From Xanthobacter autotrophicus Py2 (GTDB lineage: Bacteria > Pseudomonadota > Alphaproteobacteria > Rhizobiales > Xanthobacteraceae), in NCBI GenBank assembly GCA_000017645.1, contig CP000781.1, positions 682,001 through 746,000 of the forward strand: a stretch of 64,000 bases of DNA. The letters are read 5' to 3'. The position numbers were made by a program, and so were the translations under genes. Under the pieces are notes generated by a model, which searched no databases, was not told where the DNA came from, and saw nothing but the letters and a program-made list of their open reading frames with translations. Shown one piece after another: positions 1 through 11,195 of this stretch; positions within the stretch are counted from its first letter, which is position 1; each line of letters starts with the position of its first letter.

Positions 1-271
1 GGGTAATCCCGTCCACCTGCCAGCTCGCGTGGCCGAACCGTGCGGTAAGGCGCGCTCCGGCACCTTCGGCCAATTCCCGAATGCGGGACAAAGCTATGAC
101 CGCCGCGTCGTAGTGAACGCAAAGCTGGGCCGGTTCTCCGGCAGCGACATGCACATACGCAATGCCCTCGCGTCCCTGCAGCTCGGAAATCAGCCGGGCC
201 ACACAAGCGTCGGCAGCATCGCGCACCTTCGGCAGCAGGATCGGAATGTCCAATCGAAGCTTTTCAGTCAT
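1..271 (-). CDS. Heavy-metal translocating P-type ATPase, N-terminal fragment (cut by window edge)
   Basis: The ATG at 269-271 opens a frame that stays open to base 1, about 90 residues, preceded by a GAGG ribosome site. The visible protein begins MTEKLRLDIPILLPKV and continues with a degenerate metal-binding-like region (FGHASWQVDG near its end). I recognise this as the N-terminus of Zn/Cd/Pb-type P1B ATPases, which pump divalent metals out across the inner membrane. The catalytic domains lie outside the window, so the assignment rests on the N-terminal region and on the neighbouring czc-type operon. Metal specificity cannot be judged. It is transcribed leftward from the AT-rich stretch at 272-465. 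Confidence 0.6.
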   Translation of the reverse strand, partial: MTEKLRLDIPILLPKVRDAADACVARLISELQGREGIAYVHVAAGEPAQLCVHYDAAVIALSRIRELAEGAGARLTARFGHASWQVDGIT

Positions 272-465
272 GCTCTTGAGACCTCAGATTTTTCCGTATA
301 TATTTCATATCTCAAAGACAAGTAAGTGTCGCATCATATTTATTTTCATAATTTTATATAAATTCTTATTTTTCTGGTGAGATGGATTTTAAAAAATATA
401 AATTAAAATGTTATTAAATAGTGGATCTGCCGTTACATTATGACGAATGCTCGTGAGCGATATCG
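272..465. other. AT-rich intergenic stretch upstream of the P-type ATPase
   Basis: This stretch is strikingly AT-rich against the surrounding GC-rich DNA and has no credible ORF. It must contain the promoter of the leftward ATPase gene. A weak ATAT-rich imperfect repeat around 295-310 could be an ArsR/SmtB-type metal-sensor site, but the match is too loose to call. The composition suggests acquired DNA. Confidence 0.4.
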
Positions 466-786
466 TTATTCAGATTGATTGTGAAAATAATTGAATGTGG
501 CGGATCGACGATCATTCTGCCGTTCTGAATATATATCGTATGTTGTAATACAGTTCACTCGCGTCTCGCGCGACCTCGCGAGGGCGGCTCGTATTGGTCC
601 GTCAAGGGGGCGGTTATCGACGAAGCTCACTTCCCAAACCAAGTCCTCCAACACCGCGTCGAGTTCGTAGGAGAGCGTTTCCACGCTCTCCTGCTCGTTA
701 AAGGTTGGCACGACGGCCCGCAGCTCCGGCGCCACATACGCCGGCAAGTGCTTGGAAATGCACGACAGGGCGCGTTGCCCACGCAT
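466..786 (-). pseudogene. Remnant of a family-2 glycosyltransferase
   Basis: This 106-residue frame contains the GT-A start signature VVPTFNEQESVETL followed by LVWEVSFVDNRPLDG. That matches the beginning of dolichol-phosphate mannosyltransferase-like GT2 enzymes (normally VVPTFNExxNV...FVDDxSxDGT). The second Asp-rich motif is altered (FVDNRPLDG) and the protein stops after about 80 related residues, where a complete enzyme would have several hundred. It is therefore a decayed, non-functional fragment. It sits inside the island, next to AT-rich DNA. Confidence 0.55.
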
Positions 787-792
787 CGTACG

Positions 793-1164
793 CTAATCGA
801 AGAGGCGGCCAAGAAAACCACGCTTGTGCCCGCCGTGCTCGCGCGAACTGCCGTGTGAATCGTGACTCGAACCGTGATGCTTCGAACCGTGAGCGCCTGG
901 GGCTGGCGAATAGCCGCCTGGGGTCTGCCCCCACGGCATCGGCGCGCTGGGCTGCCCGGCCGTCGAACTCGGAGGCGCATTGGTGGGCGTGCTCGACGTC
1001 ACCGTCGCAATGCTTCTTTCTACAATCCTGTCCAATTCTCCACGATCAAGCCAGATTCCGCGGCATCTCGGGCAATAGTCGATCTCGACGTTCTGCCGCT
1101 CGGTCATGACAAGATCGGTGCGGCAGACAGGGCAAAGTAGCCCCTGAGCTGAAGGTTCAATCAT
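793..1164 (-). CDS. TFIIB-type zinc-ribbon small protein
   Basis: The protein is 123 residues. Residues 10-50 form a zinc ribbon with two CxxC pairs (CPVC and CPRC) and the typical GIWLDRGELDRIVE segment of the bacterial zf-TFIIB family. A Pro/Ser-rich linker follows, then a His-rich tail with several HGS/HGG repeats ending in RGFLGRLFD. The family is widespread but of unknown function. The His-rich tail could bind metal, which would suit the metal-resistance surroundings, but that is inference. It is separated from the czc operon by about 450 bp with no recognised gene. Confidence 0.75.
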   Translation of the reverse strand: MIEPSAQGLLCPVCRTDLVMTERQNVEIDYCPRCRGIWLDRGELDRIVERSIATVTSSTPTNAPPSSTAGQPSAPMPWGQTPGGYSPAPGAHGSKHHGSSHDSHGSSREHGGHKRGFLGRLFD

Positions 1165-1620
1165 TGTTACGCTCCGCAGTTTGTCTTCCGGTTTTCGGGG
1201 GGCGCCGGAGCCTGACCCATCTAGTTACTAGAGAGGCAAGACAGATCGTCGCCGAATTGAACCAATTCGCAGCGTCTTCGTGATGGGGTCCTCTGCTGGA
1301 GAAGAACTGCATCGTGAGTGTTTCGTGGAGAGGGAGAGGGAGTGGGAGTGGGAGAAATGAAGTCGTTGCGTCCCCGCGAGTCCCCGAGCCGTGGCGCTAT
1401 CCAGGCGCAGATCGGATCGGCCAAGTTTTGCAAAGAGATCGGAATGTCCAGACGATGCCTCAGTGTCATCATCTGGGATCTCTCTCTCACGCTGCCCCTC
1501 CAAAGCGGAGCAGGCCTTTCCGGCGTGACGGGCGCGAAATCTCCAGCTCTTGACGTGTAGACGGTTAGAGCTTCCGAAGCGGATTGCGAGGCGGCGAAGC
1601 CACCCATAATCGAAGACACA
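1165..1620. other. Gene-poor stretch with a purine-rich simple repeat
   Basis: I found no recognisable gene here. Overlapping frames on both strands give low-complexity, unfamiliar translations. A GA/GTG-rich simple-sequence tract runs at about 1325-1357 (repeats of gagaggg and gtgggag). The stretch probably holds the promoter of the zinc-ribbon gene and the end of the long metal operon. Confidence 0.4.
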
Positions 1621-2100
1621 TCAAAAATCCTTCTCGATCAAAGGAATCGATCCCTTGAGCTGGCTGATCGCCATTTGCAGCTTTGATGTAATCGTCCTGA
1701 AAAACATTCCGCTCTGTCGGCACTTTTGGAAATTTTCTTCGGTTTTATGTTTCAGCGCCTCGCCAGTCGCCTGTCCGATGGAACTCATCTCGAGCCACGC
1801 CTGATCTATATCGATGCCGACCGAACGGGCGGAAGCGTCCGCCGCGCGCAGGACCTTCTGGGCTTCCGCGAAGCTGAGCGTCGGCTTAAATCTGGGGTCC
1901 GACTGCTCCTCAGCTGCCTCCGTGCAGGCCCGGATGGCAAAATACATTGCGTAGAGGAACTTCAGGTGCGCCGTGGCCTGCGCCCGTAGGTCCGCAGGAG
2001 CCGGCTGAGTGGCGGAACTGGCTGCCGCCCACGCCGGCGCCACGTCGGAAGCGCCTGCGGTGACCGCAAGGAGCGTGGCCAAGACCAAAAATATCCTCAT
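1621..2100 (-). CDS. Exported protein of unknown function, last gene of the metal operon
   Basis: I place the start at 2100 because MRIFLVLATLLAVTAGA is a clear signal peptide, with likely cleavage after an AWAA site near residue 26. The frame is open further upstream, but that extension is Arg/Pro-rich and lacks a signal. The mature part, about 130 residues, is mainly helical, with two Cys (ACTEAAEE and KCRQSG) and Gln/Lys-rich stretches. I do not recognise the family. It is the most distal of five small exported proteins behind czcA, so a periplasmic accessory role in metal handling is plausible. Confidence 0.6.
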   Translation of the reverse strand: MRIFLVLATLLAVTAGASDVAPAWAAASSATQPAPADLRAQATAHLKFLYAMYFAIRACTEAAEEQSDPRFKPTLSFAEAQKVLRAADASARSVGIDIDQAWLEMSSIGQATGEALKHKTEENFQKCRQSGMFFRTITSKLQMAISQLKGSIPLIEKDF

Positions 2101-2176
2101 GCTTTGATCTCGCAGCTGTTGGTCATCCAAGGGTGAGAGGGGCGGAGGACGCCCCTCTCGGTTCATGCCTTCGGCA

Positions 2177-2428
2177 TTACTGCTGCGCGCCGGAGGCGGT
2201 GCTGATCGTCCTGCCCGTCGAGTTGCCCGTGGTGCTCTGGGCATCGGTTGGCTGAAGCCGCGGCGGCCTCACTCCGCTTTCGGCCCGTCCGCTTGGATAG
2301 TTGTTCTTCTGGCCGTCGAAGAATTCGTGCCGCTCCTGCTCCTCTGCGCTCAGCGTCGAGGAATAGGGCTCGGCCGAAGCCACGACCGGGAGAAGGGCGA
2401 AACCCAGGGCGATGACGTAACGCTTCAT
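2177..2428 (-). CDS. Small exported protein with an RHEFxDxQ motif
   Basis: The protein is 83 residues and starts at 2428 (MKRYVIALGFALLPVVASA), with a textbook signal peptide cleaved after ASA. The mature chain contains EEQERHEFFDGQ, which matches KQRHEFRDVQ in the exported protein encoded at 2850-3152, so the two look like distant paralogues. The tail is low-complexity (Thr/Ser/Gly). I recognise no named family. Its position in the metal operon, 76 bp from the gene after it and 54 bp from the one before, suggests co-expression with the efflux pump. Confidence 0.65.
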   Translation of the reverse strand: MKRYVIALGFALLPVVASAEPYSSTLSAEEQERHEFFDGQKNNYPSGRAESGVRPPRLQPTDAQSTTGNSTGRTISTASGAQQ

Positions 2429-2482
2429 GATTGAACCTCGAATGTTGGATATCGTCTTGAACTGTTCATGTCGTTTCAACAT

Positions 2483-2812
2483 TCAGGCTCGGGGTGGAGG
2501 CGGATCCACCTCCGGGGCGACGCCTCTCATCATGCGCTCCCCGCGCAACCACATGCCCCTCGAATCCCACCGGACCGGCCAGCTTGACGCCGCCGTCACG
2601 GCGAGATGCGGGCAGGCATGGCACTCGCACCGCACCAGCGCGCAGACCGGCTGCCCGGAGGACGAATCCCGTTCCTCGTGATGCGCAGAATCGGTCAGGC
2701 TCGCGCCGGCCACAGGCTGCGCATAAAGGCCATCGCCGATGCCGAGCGGCGCCAGGCACACCCCCACCGCGAGCAGGAGACGCAGCAGGGCAAGTCGTAG
2801 CAGCCTGCTCAT
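2483..2812 (-). CDS. Membrane-anchored or exported Cys-rich small protein
   Basis: The protein is 109 residues. The start at 2812 gives MSRLLRLALLRLLLAVGVCLAPLG, a hydrophobic N-terminus acting as a signal or anchor. The mature part carries two His and a cluster of four cysteines in the segment CALVRCECHACPH, and the protein ends in PPPPRA. The layout (N-terminal hydrophobic segment, central Cys/His patch, PP-rich terminus) resembles DUF2946-type proteins found near copper and zinc genes, and the protein at 9549-9974. Metal binding is inferred from the residues and the context. Confidence 0.6.
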   Translation of the reverse strand: MSRLLRLALLRLLLAVGVCLAPLGIGDGLYAQPVAGASLTDSAHHEERDSSSGQPVCALVRCECHACPHLAVTAASSWPVRWDSRGMWLRGERMMRGVAPEVDPPPPRA

Positions 2813-2849
2813 CTGATCGCTCGAGCCAGCCGGTTGAGTGCTCGCGTCT

Positions 2850-3152
2850 TCATTGAGACGCGCCTCGTAGTGGACTCTGGTCGATCGGAGGCCGGCTGTC
2901 TTGCGCAGCCATGCTCGTACTGTCCTTGTTCCCATTCATGTCATTGCGACCAGCCGCGTTAGTGAGCGTGCTGCGACCGTGGGGAGCGGGATGGGACAGA
3001 CCCAACTGCACGTCACGGAACTCGTGGCGCTGCTTCTCGCGGTAGGTCTTCGGCTGCGGGTCGAGCGCAAAGGCGGCGCTTGCCGGCAGCGTGAGAGCGG
3101 CGAGAGTGCTGAGCAGCACGATACGCTGCCGTAGGATGCGTGTTCCAGCCAT
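2850..3152 (-). CDS. Small exported protein with an RHEFxDxQ motif (second copy)
   Basis: The protein is 100 residues. The ATG at 3150-3152 opens MAGTRILRQRIVLLSTLAAL, a signal peptide with probable cleavage after AFA near residue 29. The mature N-terminus reads LDPQPKTYREKQRHEFRDVQ and shares the motif (E/K)xxRHEFxDxQ with the product of 2177-2428. The rest is polar and looks disordered. It lies 11 bp after the next gene upstream (3164-3559), so the two are certainly co-transcribed. The function is unknown. Confidence 0.65.
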   Translation of the reverse strand: MAGTRILRQRIVLLSTLAALTLPASAAFALDPQPKTYREKQRHEFRDVQLGLSHPAPHGRSTLTNAAGRNDMNGNKDSTSMAAQDSRPPIDQSPLRGASQ

Positions 3153-3163
3153 GGGACCTCTCC

Positions 3164-3559
3164 TTAGTGGGTGGTGAACTTGGCCTGGCCGGATTTTCCG
3201 GCGGCGGTCTTGAGCACCAGCGTGACGGCGGTGCCGGCCGCGATGGGCGCGCCCGCCTCGCCGACGAGGGTCTCGCCCGCAGGCTTCAGCGCGACCGTCT
3301 GGCGCGCGCCGCCGAGGACCAGCATGGCCGAGCCGGTGAAGCCGGCGGTGTCCACGCCCTTTCCAGCGCCGTCGAGCACATGAACCGTCAGCGTCTTGCC
3401 CGAAACCTCGATTTCGGCGTGCACGCCCGCGATATCCTCCAGCGCGCCGCCGTGGGGTCCCTTCTGGGCGCCGTGGGCGTGGCCGCTTTCGGCGGGGGCC
3501 TGGGCGAGCGCGGGGGCCGCGGCCAGAAGGCTGGCCGCGATGATGAGAGGCTTCAACAT
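3164..3559 (-). CDS. His-rich periplasmic protein of the czc operon
   Basis: The protein is 131 residues, with a signal peptide (MLKPLIIAASLLAAAPALAQA). The mature N-terminus is His-rich (ESGHAHGAQKGPHGG) and is followed by a beta-rich domain. The GPHGG segment is typical of small periplasmic proteins and adaptor N-termini in CzcCBA/CusCBA-type loci, where it is thought to bind divalent metal. It lies directly downstream of czcA (24 bp), so it should be made together with the pump. I cannot name a characterised homologue. Confidence 0.7.
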   Translation of the reverse strand: MLKPLIIAASLLAAAPALAQAPAESGHAHGAQKGPHGGALEDIAGVHAEIEVSGKTLTVHVLDGAGKGVDTAGFTGSAMLVLGGARQTVALKPAGETLVGEAGAPIAAGTAVTLVLKTAAGKSGQAKFTTH

Positions 3560-3583
3560 GACTTGGTCTCCGTTCTTGAAGGT

Positions 3584-7180
<3,597 letters not shown>

Positions 7181-7191
<11 letters not shown>

Positions 7192-8170
7192 GGCTGGCGC
7201 TCCCCTTGGCGAGCTCGGCCTTCACCACGAAGGAGTTCTTCGCGGCATAGACATCCCCCGGCATCAGGCCGAACAACACTTCGGCCCATTCGGCGTCGCG
7301 GTCGCCGATCTCCACGTCGCGCGGCTCGAAGGCGTCGCCGTTGCGCACGAACACCACCGTGCGCCCGTCGACGGCCTGCAGCGCGCCGGGGCGCACGGCG
7401 AGGTCCACAGGCTTCTCCGCAAGGGTGATGGTGCCCACCGCGAACAGGCCGGGGCGCAGGCGCAGGCCGTCATTGGGGATCACCACGCGGGCGAGCGCCG
7501 TCTGCGTGTCCGACGCGCCGATGGGCGAGACATAGGCCACTTCGCCGGCAATGGGGGCGCCGCCGTCGTCCGGGTCCACCTCCACCTTGTCGCCGACCCG
7601 CACCCGGGCGAAGTCGCGCCGGTAGACGGAGAGATCCACCCACAGGGTGGAGAGGTCCGCCACCACGAAGGCGGGCTTCTGCTCCGAGGCGTATTCGCCC
7701 AACGCCACCTGCCGGTCCACCACCGTGCCGGCGATGGGGGACTTCAGGTCATAGGTGGTCAGGCTTTGGTTGCTCTCGATGACGGCGAGCACGTCGCCCT
7801 TCTGCACCGTGTCGCCGATGCGCTTCCGGATCTCGCGGACGACGCCGGGAAAGCGCGGCGTCACCTGCACCACGGTCTCCTGGTTGGTCTGCACGAGACC
7901 GTTGAGCCGCAGCTTCTGCCGCAGCTTTTCCGGTCCCGCCGTCTCAAGGCCGATGCCGGCCGCTGCAAGCTTGGCGTTGTTCAGCTCCACGGCGCCCTCG
8001 CCGTGGGATTCGCCGCCCTCGCCTTGGCCCGGTTCGGCCCCATGTCCGGCTTCGGCGGCCACCGTGCCGGGCACCGGTGCCGTAGGCCCCTGAAAAGCAT
8101 AGATGGCGCCCGCTCCGGCCATAAGGCCGACCACGAGCATCGCCAGGTCGCGTCGCGCCGTGCGGCTCAT
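7181..8170 (-). CDS. czcB: RND efflux periplasmic adaptor subunit (CzcB family)
   Basis: The protein is 329 residues. An N-terminal membrane anchor (MLVVGLMAGAGAIYAF) is followed by a His/Glu-rich stretch (AGHGAEPGQGEGGESHGEG). Then come the split biotinyl-lipoyl halves (VVREIRKRIGDTVQKGDVL and YDLKSPIAGTVVDRQVALGE) and the beta-barrel and membrane-proximal domains. This membrane-fusion protein links CzcA to the outer-membrane channel. It overlaps czcC by 4 bp. The His-rich N-terminus is typical of metal-pump adaptors and may capture periplasmic metal. Confidence 0.92.
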
Positions 8171-9483
8171 TTCGTCTTTCCCTTGCTGAGGTTCACCGGC
8201 CGGCCGATCAGGCCCTCGATGGTCGCGAGCGCGGTGTGGAAATTGACCAGGGCGTCGAGCTCGCGCAGCGACGCATCGGTGAGCGCGGACTGGGCGTCCA
8301 GCAGCTCGAGCAGCGTGTAGCGGCCCTCGCCGTAGCCACGCTCCACGCCCTCGAAGGCGCTGCGCGCGCCGGGAATGGTGCTGGTGCGCAGCAGGCTGAC
8401 CTCGTCATAGGCCGCCTTCAGGGTGTCGTGGGCGCGCCCCAACTGGGCGATCAGCGCACCGCGGGCGATGGCCTCCTCCGCCTCCGCCCGGCGCAGGGAT
8501 TCCTGTGCCTCGTAAATGCCGCCTTCATTGCGGTCGAAGATCGGGATCGGCACTGAGAGCGTCACCCGCATGCCGCTGTCGGCGGTCTCGTTGTAGTGGC
8601 GATAGCCGACCCCCAGGGTCACGTCGGGCACCGCTTTCGCCTGCGCGGCGCGCAGCTCGGCCCGCCGCTGCCCTTGGACGGCCGTGAAACGCGTGAGTTG
8701 GGGGTTGCCCTGAGCCTGCTTGATGAGGCTCGGCAGCGCTGGCGGCGCGCTGACTTTGAAAAGATTGCCCGTGGCGCGGCCGAACCGGGCCTCGTTCATG
8801 CCCATGAGCACGGCCAGGTCACGTCGCGCGGTCCCGAGAGACGCCTTGGCCCGGTCCAGCTCGACTTTCGCGAAATCTGCGGCGACACGGGCGCGCGAAA
8901 TCTCCGCAGGAGAGGACGCGCCCGCATCCACCCGCGTCTGCAGCAGCGGCGCAAGGCGCGCAATCGCCGCCGCCTGCTGATCGAGGATGGAGACGCGCTG
9001 CTGCGCGCCCAGCACGGCGGAGAAAGCTGCGGTGGTTTCCGCCAGCACCTGCAGGCGGGTCGCCTCACGCTCCCAGCGCGCGACTGTGACACCCGCGCCG
9101 GCGGCGGCCATGCGCGCCTCGCGCTTGCTGCCCAGCTCCACCAGCTGGCTGATCTGCAGCGTCTGCTCGGCGAGGTCCAGCCCCTGGTAGGAGCCAGAGC
9201 CCATGGCGTTGTCTACCTCCAGCGACAAGGCCGGATTGGGCAGTGCGGCGGCCTGGGTGGAGCGGCCGGAGGCCATGCCGATGTCCCGTTCCGCCGCCGT
9301 GAGGCGGGGATTGGCGGCGAGCGCGCTCGCCATCGCACTGGTCAAGGCGAGAGGGCGCTCGGCTGAAGAACGCGCGGCTGCAGGGCGTGTGGATTGGGGA
9401 CGCGCGGATTCGGCAAGCGTCGGCGACGCCGGAAGCAGCACAAGGGCTGCCACAAGCGCACGCGCAAGGGCACGAGGCGGCAT
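8167..9483 (-). CDS. czcC: Outer-membrane efflux channel (TolC family, CzcC)
   Basis: The protein is 438 residues, with a signal peptide (MPPRALARALVAALVLLPAS). It has two homologous OEP halves that build the alpha-helical barrel: SLEVDNAMGSGSYQG and ISQLVELGSKREAR in the first half, and VPIPIFDRNEGGIYEAQESL and RYTLLELLDAQSALTDA in the second. These are hallmark segments of CzcC/CusC proteins. It forms the outer-membrane exit duct of the pump. It is the first pump gene of the operon, 65 bp after the Cys-rich gene at 9549-9974. Confidence 0.92.
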   Translation of the reverse strand: MPPRALARALVAALVLLPASPTLAESARPQSTRPAAARSSAERPLALTSAMASALAANPRLTAAERDIGMASGRSTQAAALPNPALSLEVDNAMGSGSYQGLDLAEQTLQISQLVELGSKREARMAAAGAGVTVARWEREATRLQVLAETTAAFSAVLGAQQRVSILDQQAAAIARLAPLLQTRVDAGASSPAEISRARVAADFAKVELDRAKASLGTARRDLAVLMGMNEARFGRATGNLFKVSAPPALPSLIKQAQGNPQLTRFTAVQGQRRAELRAAQAKAVPDVTLGVGYRHYNETADSGMRVTLSVPIPIFDRNEGGIYEAQESLRRAEAEEAIARGALIAQLGRAHDTLKAAYDEVSLLRTSTIPGARSAFEGVERGYGEGRYTLLELLDAQSALTDASLRELDALVNFHTALATIEGLIGRPVNLSKGKTK

Positions 9484-9548
9484 GATCTGATCCGATGGCT
9501 GTGAGCTGAACGCAGGCGCAGGGCGCCCGCGCGCGGACAGGGGTCAGA

Positions 9549-9974
9549 TCAGGCGCAGGGGGGACGGATTTCGGTGGGAACGGTACGGCTCGACGCGGTC
9601 GCCGGTTCAATCGCGACGCGAACGGGCGTCAGGCCGCCGAGCGGCGCGGTGGCCACCACGGGCAGCACGAACGCCACGCAGCCGTGACAGCTGTGATCGA
9701 CCGTGGATGTGTCGGCCTGGGGGGAAGACTTGCCGTTGCTCTGAGACTGCGGCTCAGCATGCTCCGCGGCGAGGACGTCCGGCAAAACGCCACCGGGATC
9801 GGAAAAGCCCAGCGACAAACCGGCAATGGCCGCCTTCACCTCTTCAGCATGGCGGGTGGTGAGCGTGTTGAGCATCGGGCCCGCGACGAGACCCATGACG
9901 AGCGCCAGCACCACGCCCTGGCGGAAGGCCAGCGCACGGCACGCGATCATCATGCGGGTGAGGACACGAAGCAT
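9549..9974 (-). CDS. DUF2946-like membrane or exported Cys/His protein leading the czc operon
   Basis: The protein is 141 residues with the start placed at 9974 (MLRVLTRMMIACRALAF), where a GGAG ribosome site precedes the ATG. A frame extension to 10034 exists but lacks signal features. The hydrophobic N-terminal segment (VVLALVMGLVAGPML) is an anchor or signal. A central VDHSCHGCVAF patch supplies His and two Cys, and the protein ends in EIRPPCA. This is the layout of DUF2946 proteins near copper and zinc genes. It is the first gene of the minus-strand metal operon, so the promoter should lie at 9975-10181. Confidence 0.65.
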   Translation of the reverse strand: MLRVLTRMMIACRALAFRQGVVLALVMGLVAGPMLNTLTTRHAEEVKAAIAGLSLGFSDPGGVLPDVLAAEHAEPQSQSNGKSSPQADTSTVDHSCHGCVAFVLPVVATAPLGGLTPVRVAIEPATASSRTVPTEIRPPCA

Positions 9975-10181
9975 GTTTCTGAAGTGCTCCGGGACAATCC
10001 GCCTGTCAAGGGTATCCCAGACACAGCACATCATCTTTTCGCTGCTGTGGCGTCAGATAACCGAGATGCAAGCGTCTCACGTTTCTGTGACCGGAGACCA
10101 TCGATCTTCAATCCTGATTGCGATGGATTGGAGGATCGTTCCAGCCTCGTTGTTCGGCATTCGCAGATAAATTCGCAAGGG

Positions 10182-11086
10182 CTGAGGGGGTGTTTGAGAA
10201 GGGCATCGGTTCATTGCCATCTGCGCAGCAGTGTGGCTGAAGCCGCGACGGTGATGAGGGTTTCAGCAACAGCGGTGATCTGCTCGTAGTCGCGGACGAG
10301 GCGGCGGTTCTTGAAGATCCAGGCGAAGGTGCGTTCCACCACCCATCGGCGCGGCAGGACCTCGAAGCCTTTGGCGCTGGTGCCACGGCGGATGATTTCG
10401 AGGGTGATGTGGGCCTTATCCGCCGCCCATGCCGCAAGCCGCCCGGCATAGCCGCCATCGGCGAGGACGCGGGCGACGAACGGGTAGCGCTGGCGCGAGG
10501 CCGTCAGCGGCAGCTTGCCGCCATCGCGGTCCTGGATATCGGCTGCGTGGAGACACACGCAGAGCAAGCGCCCGTCTGTGTCGGTCAGGATGCGCCGTTC
10601 GCGGCCGGTGATTTTCTTGCCGGCGTCGTAGCTCTTGGCGTCCCCTTTTGATCAGCGGTGCGCACCGACTGACTGTCGAGGATCGCCGCCGAGGGCGAGG
10701 CAGCCCTGCCGCTGCGCTCGCGGTCGGCCATGACCAGGGTGTGGTGAACTCGCTCCCAGACGCCCTCGCGTTGCCAGCGGCGCAGATAATAATAGACCGT
10801 CCGCCACGGCGGCAGGTCACGAGACAGAAGCTGCCATGCCGGCCCGCACGAAATAGAGGATGGTGTTTACTAGTTCGCGCGACGTCGCCTTCCTGGGGCG
10901 CCCGCCCGCCCGCCTGCGCTGCAGGGATCAGCGGCGCGATCAGATCCCGTTGTCCGTCCGTCCGGTCGGTCTCGTAGCGGCGCCGTCCGGGCGGGGTCTT
11001 GCGGGGCATGGAGCGTCGGCTCGTCTCGTGGATCCGACGCCCTATGATCACGCCCCCTTGGGAATCCTTGTCAAACACGCTCTCAG
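10182..11086 (-). mobile_element. Degenerate IS5-family insertion sequence
   Basis: A 905-bp element is bounded by matching 16-bp imperfect terminal inverted repeats: CTGAGGGGGTGTTTGA at 10182-10197, and TCAAACACGCTCTCAG at 11071-11086, whose reverse complement differs at two positions. Inside is a frameshifted IS5 (IS427-like group) transposase on the minus strand. I see no convincing target-site duplication. The element lies between the czc operon and the integrase, within the island. Confidence 0.8.
10211..11009 (-). pseudogene. IS5-family transposase, broken by frameshifts
   Basis: The N-terminal part starts at the ATG at 11009 (MPRKTPPGRRRYETDRTDGQ then LIAPLIPAAQAGGR), which matches the DUF4096/IS5 N-terminus. 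The C-terminal part, in another frame at 10211-10567, contains ADIQDRDGGKLPL, then VLADGGYAGRLAAWAA, then EVLPRRWVVERTFAWI. These are the DDE-domain D and E segments. The middle is spread over a third frame. At least two frameshifts separate the parts, so no full-length transposase can be made unless frameshifting occurs. It is most likely dead. Confidence 0.85.
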
Positions 11087-11195
11087 AACGGGGGAAGGGC
11101 GGCGCTGATGGTCGCTGCATGTTGCGCTCCGGGGGGCAACGGACGGCTATCGCCCGCGCTCCGGTAACGATTGACTATGATGAGGACCATTGAGC

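Noticed and set aside
29-325. Plus-strand small frame at the left edge
   Set aside because: It is opposite the N-terminus of the P-type ATPase and has no ribosome site or family.
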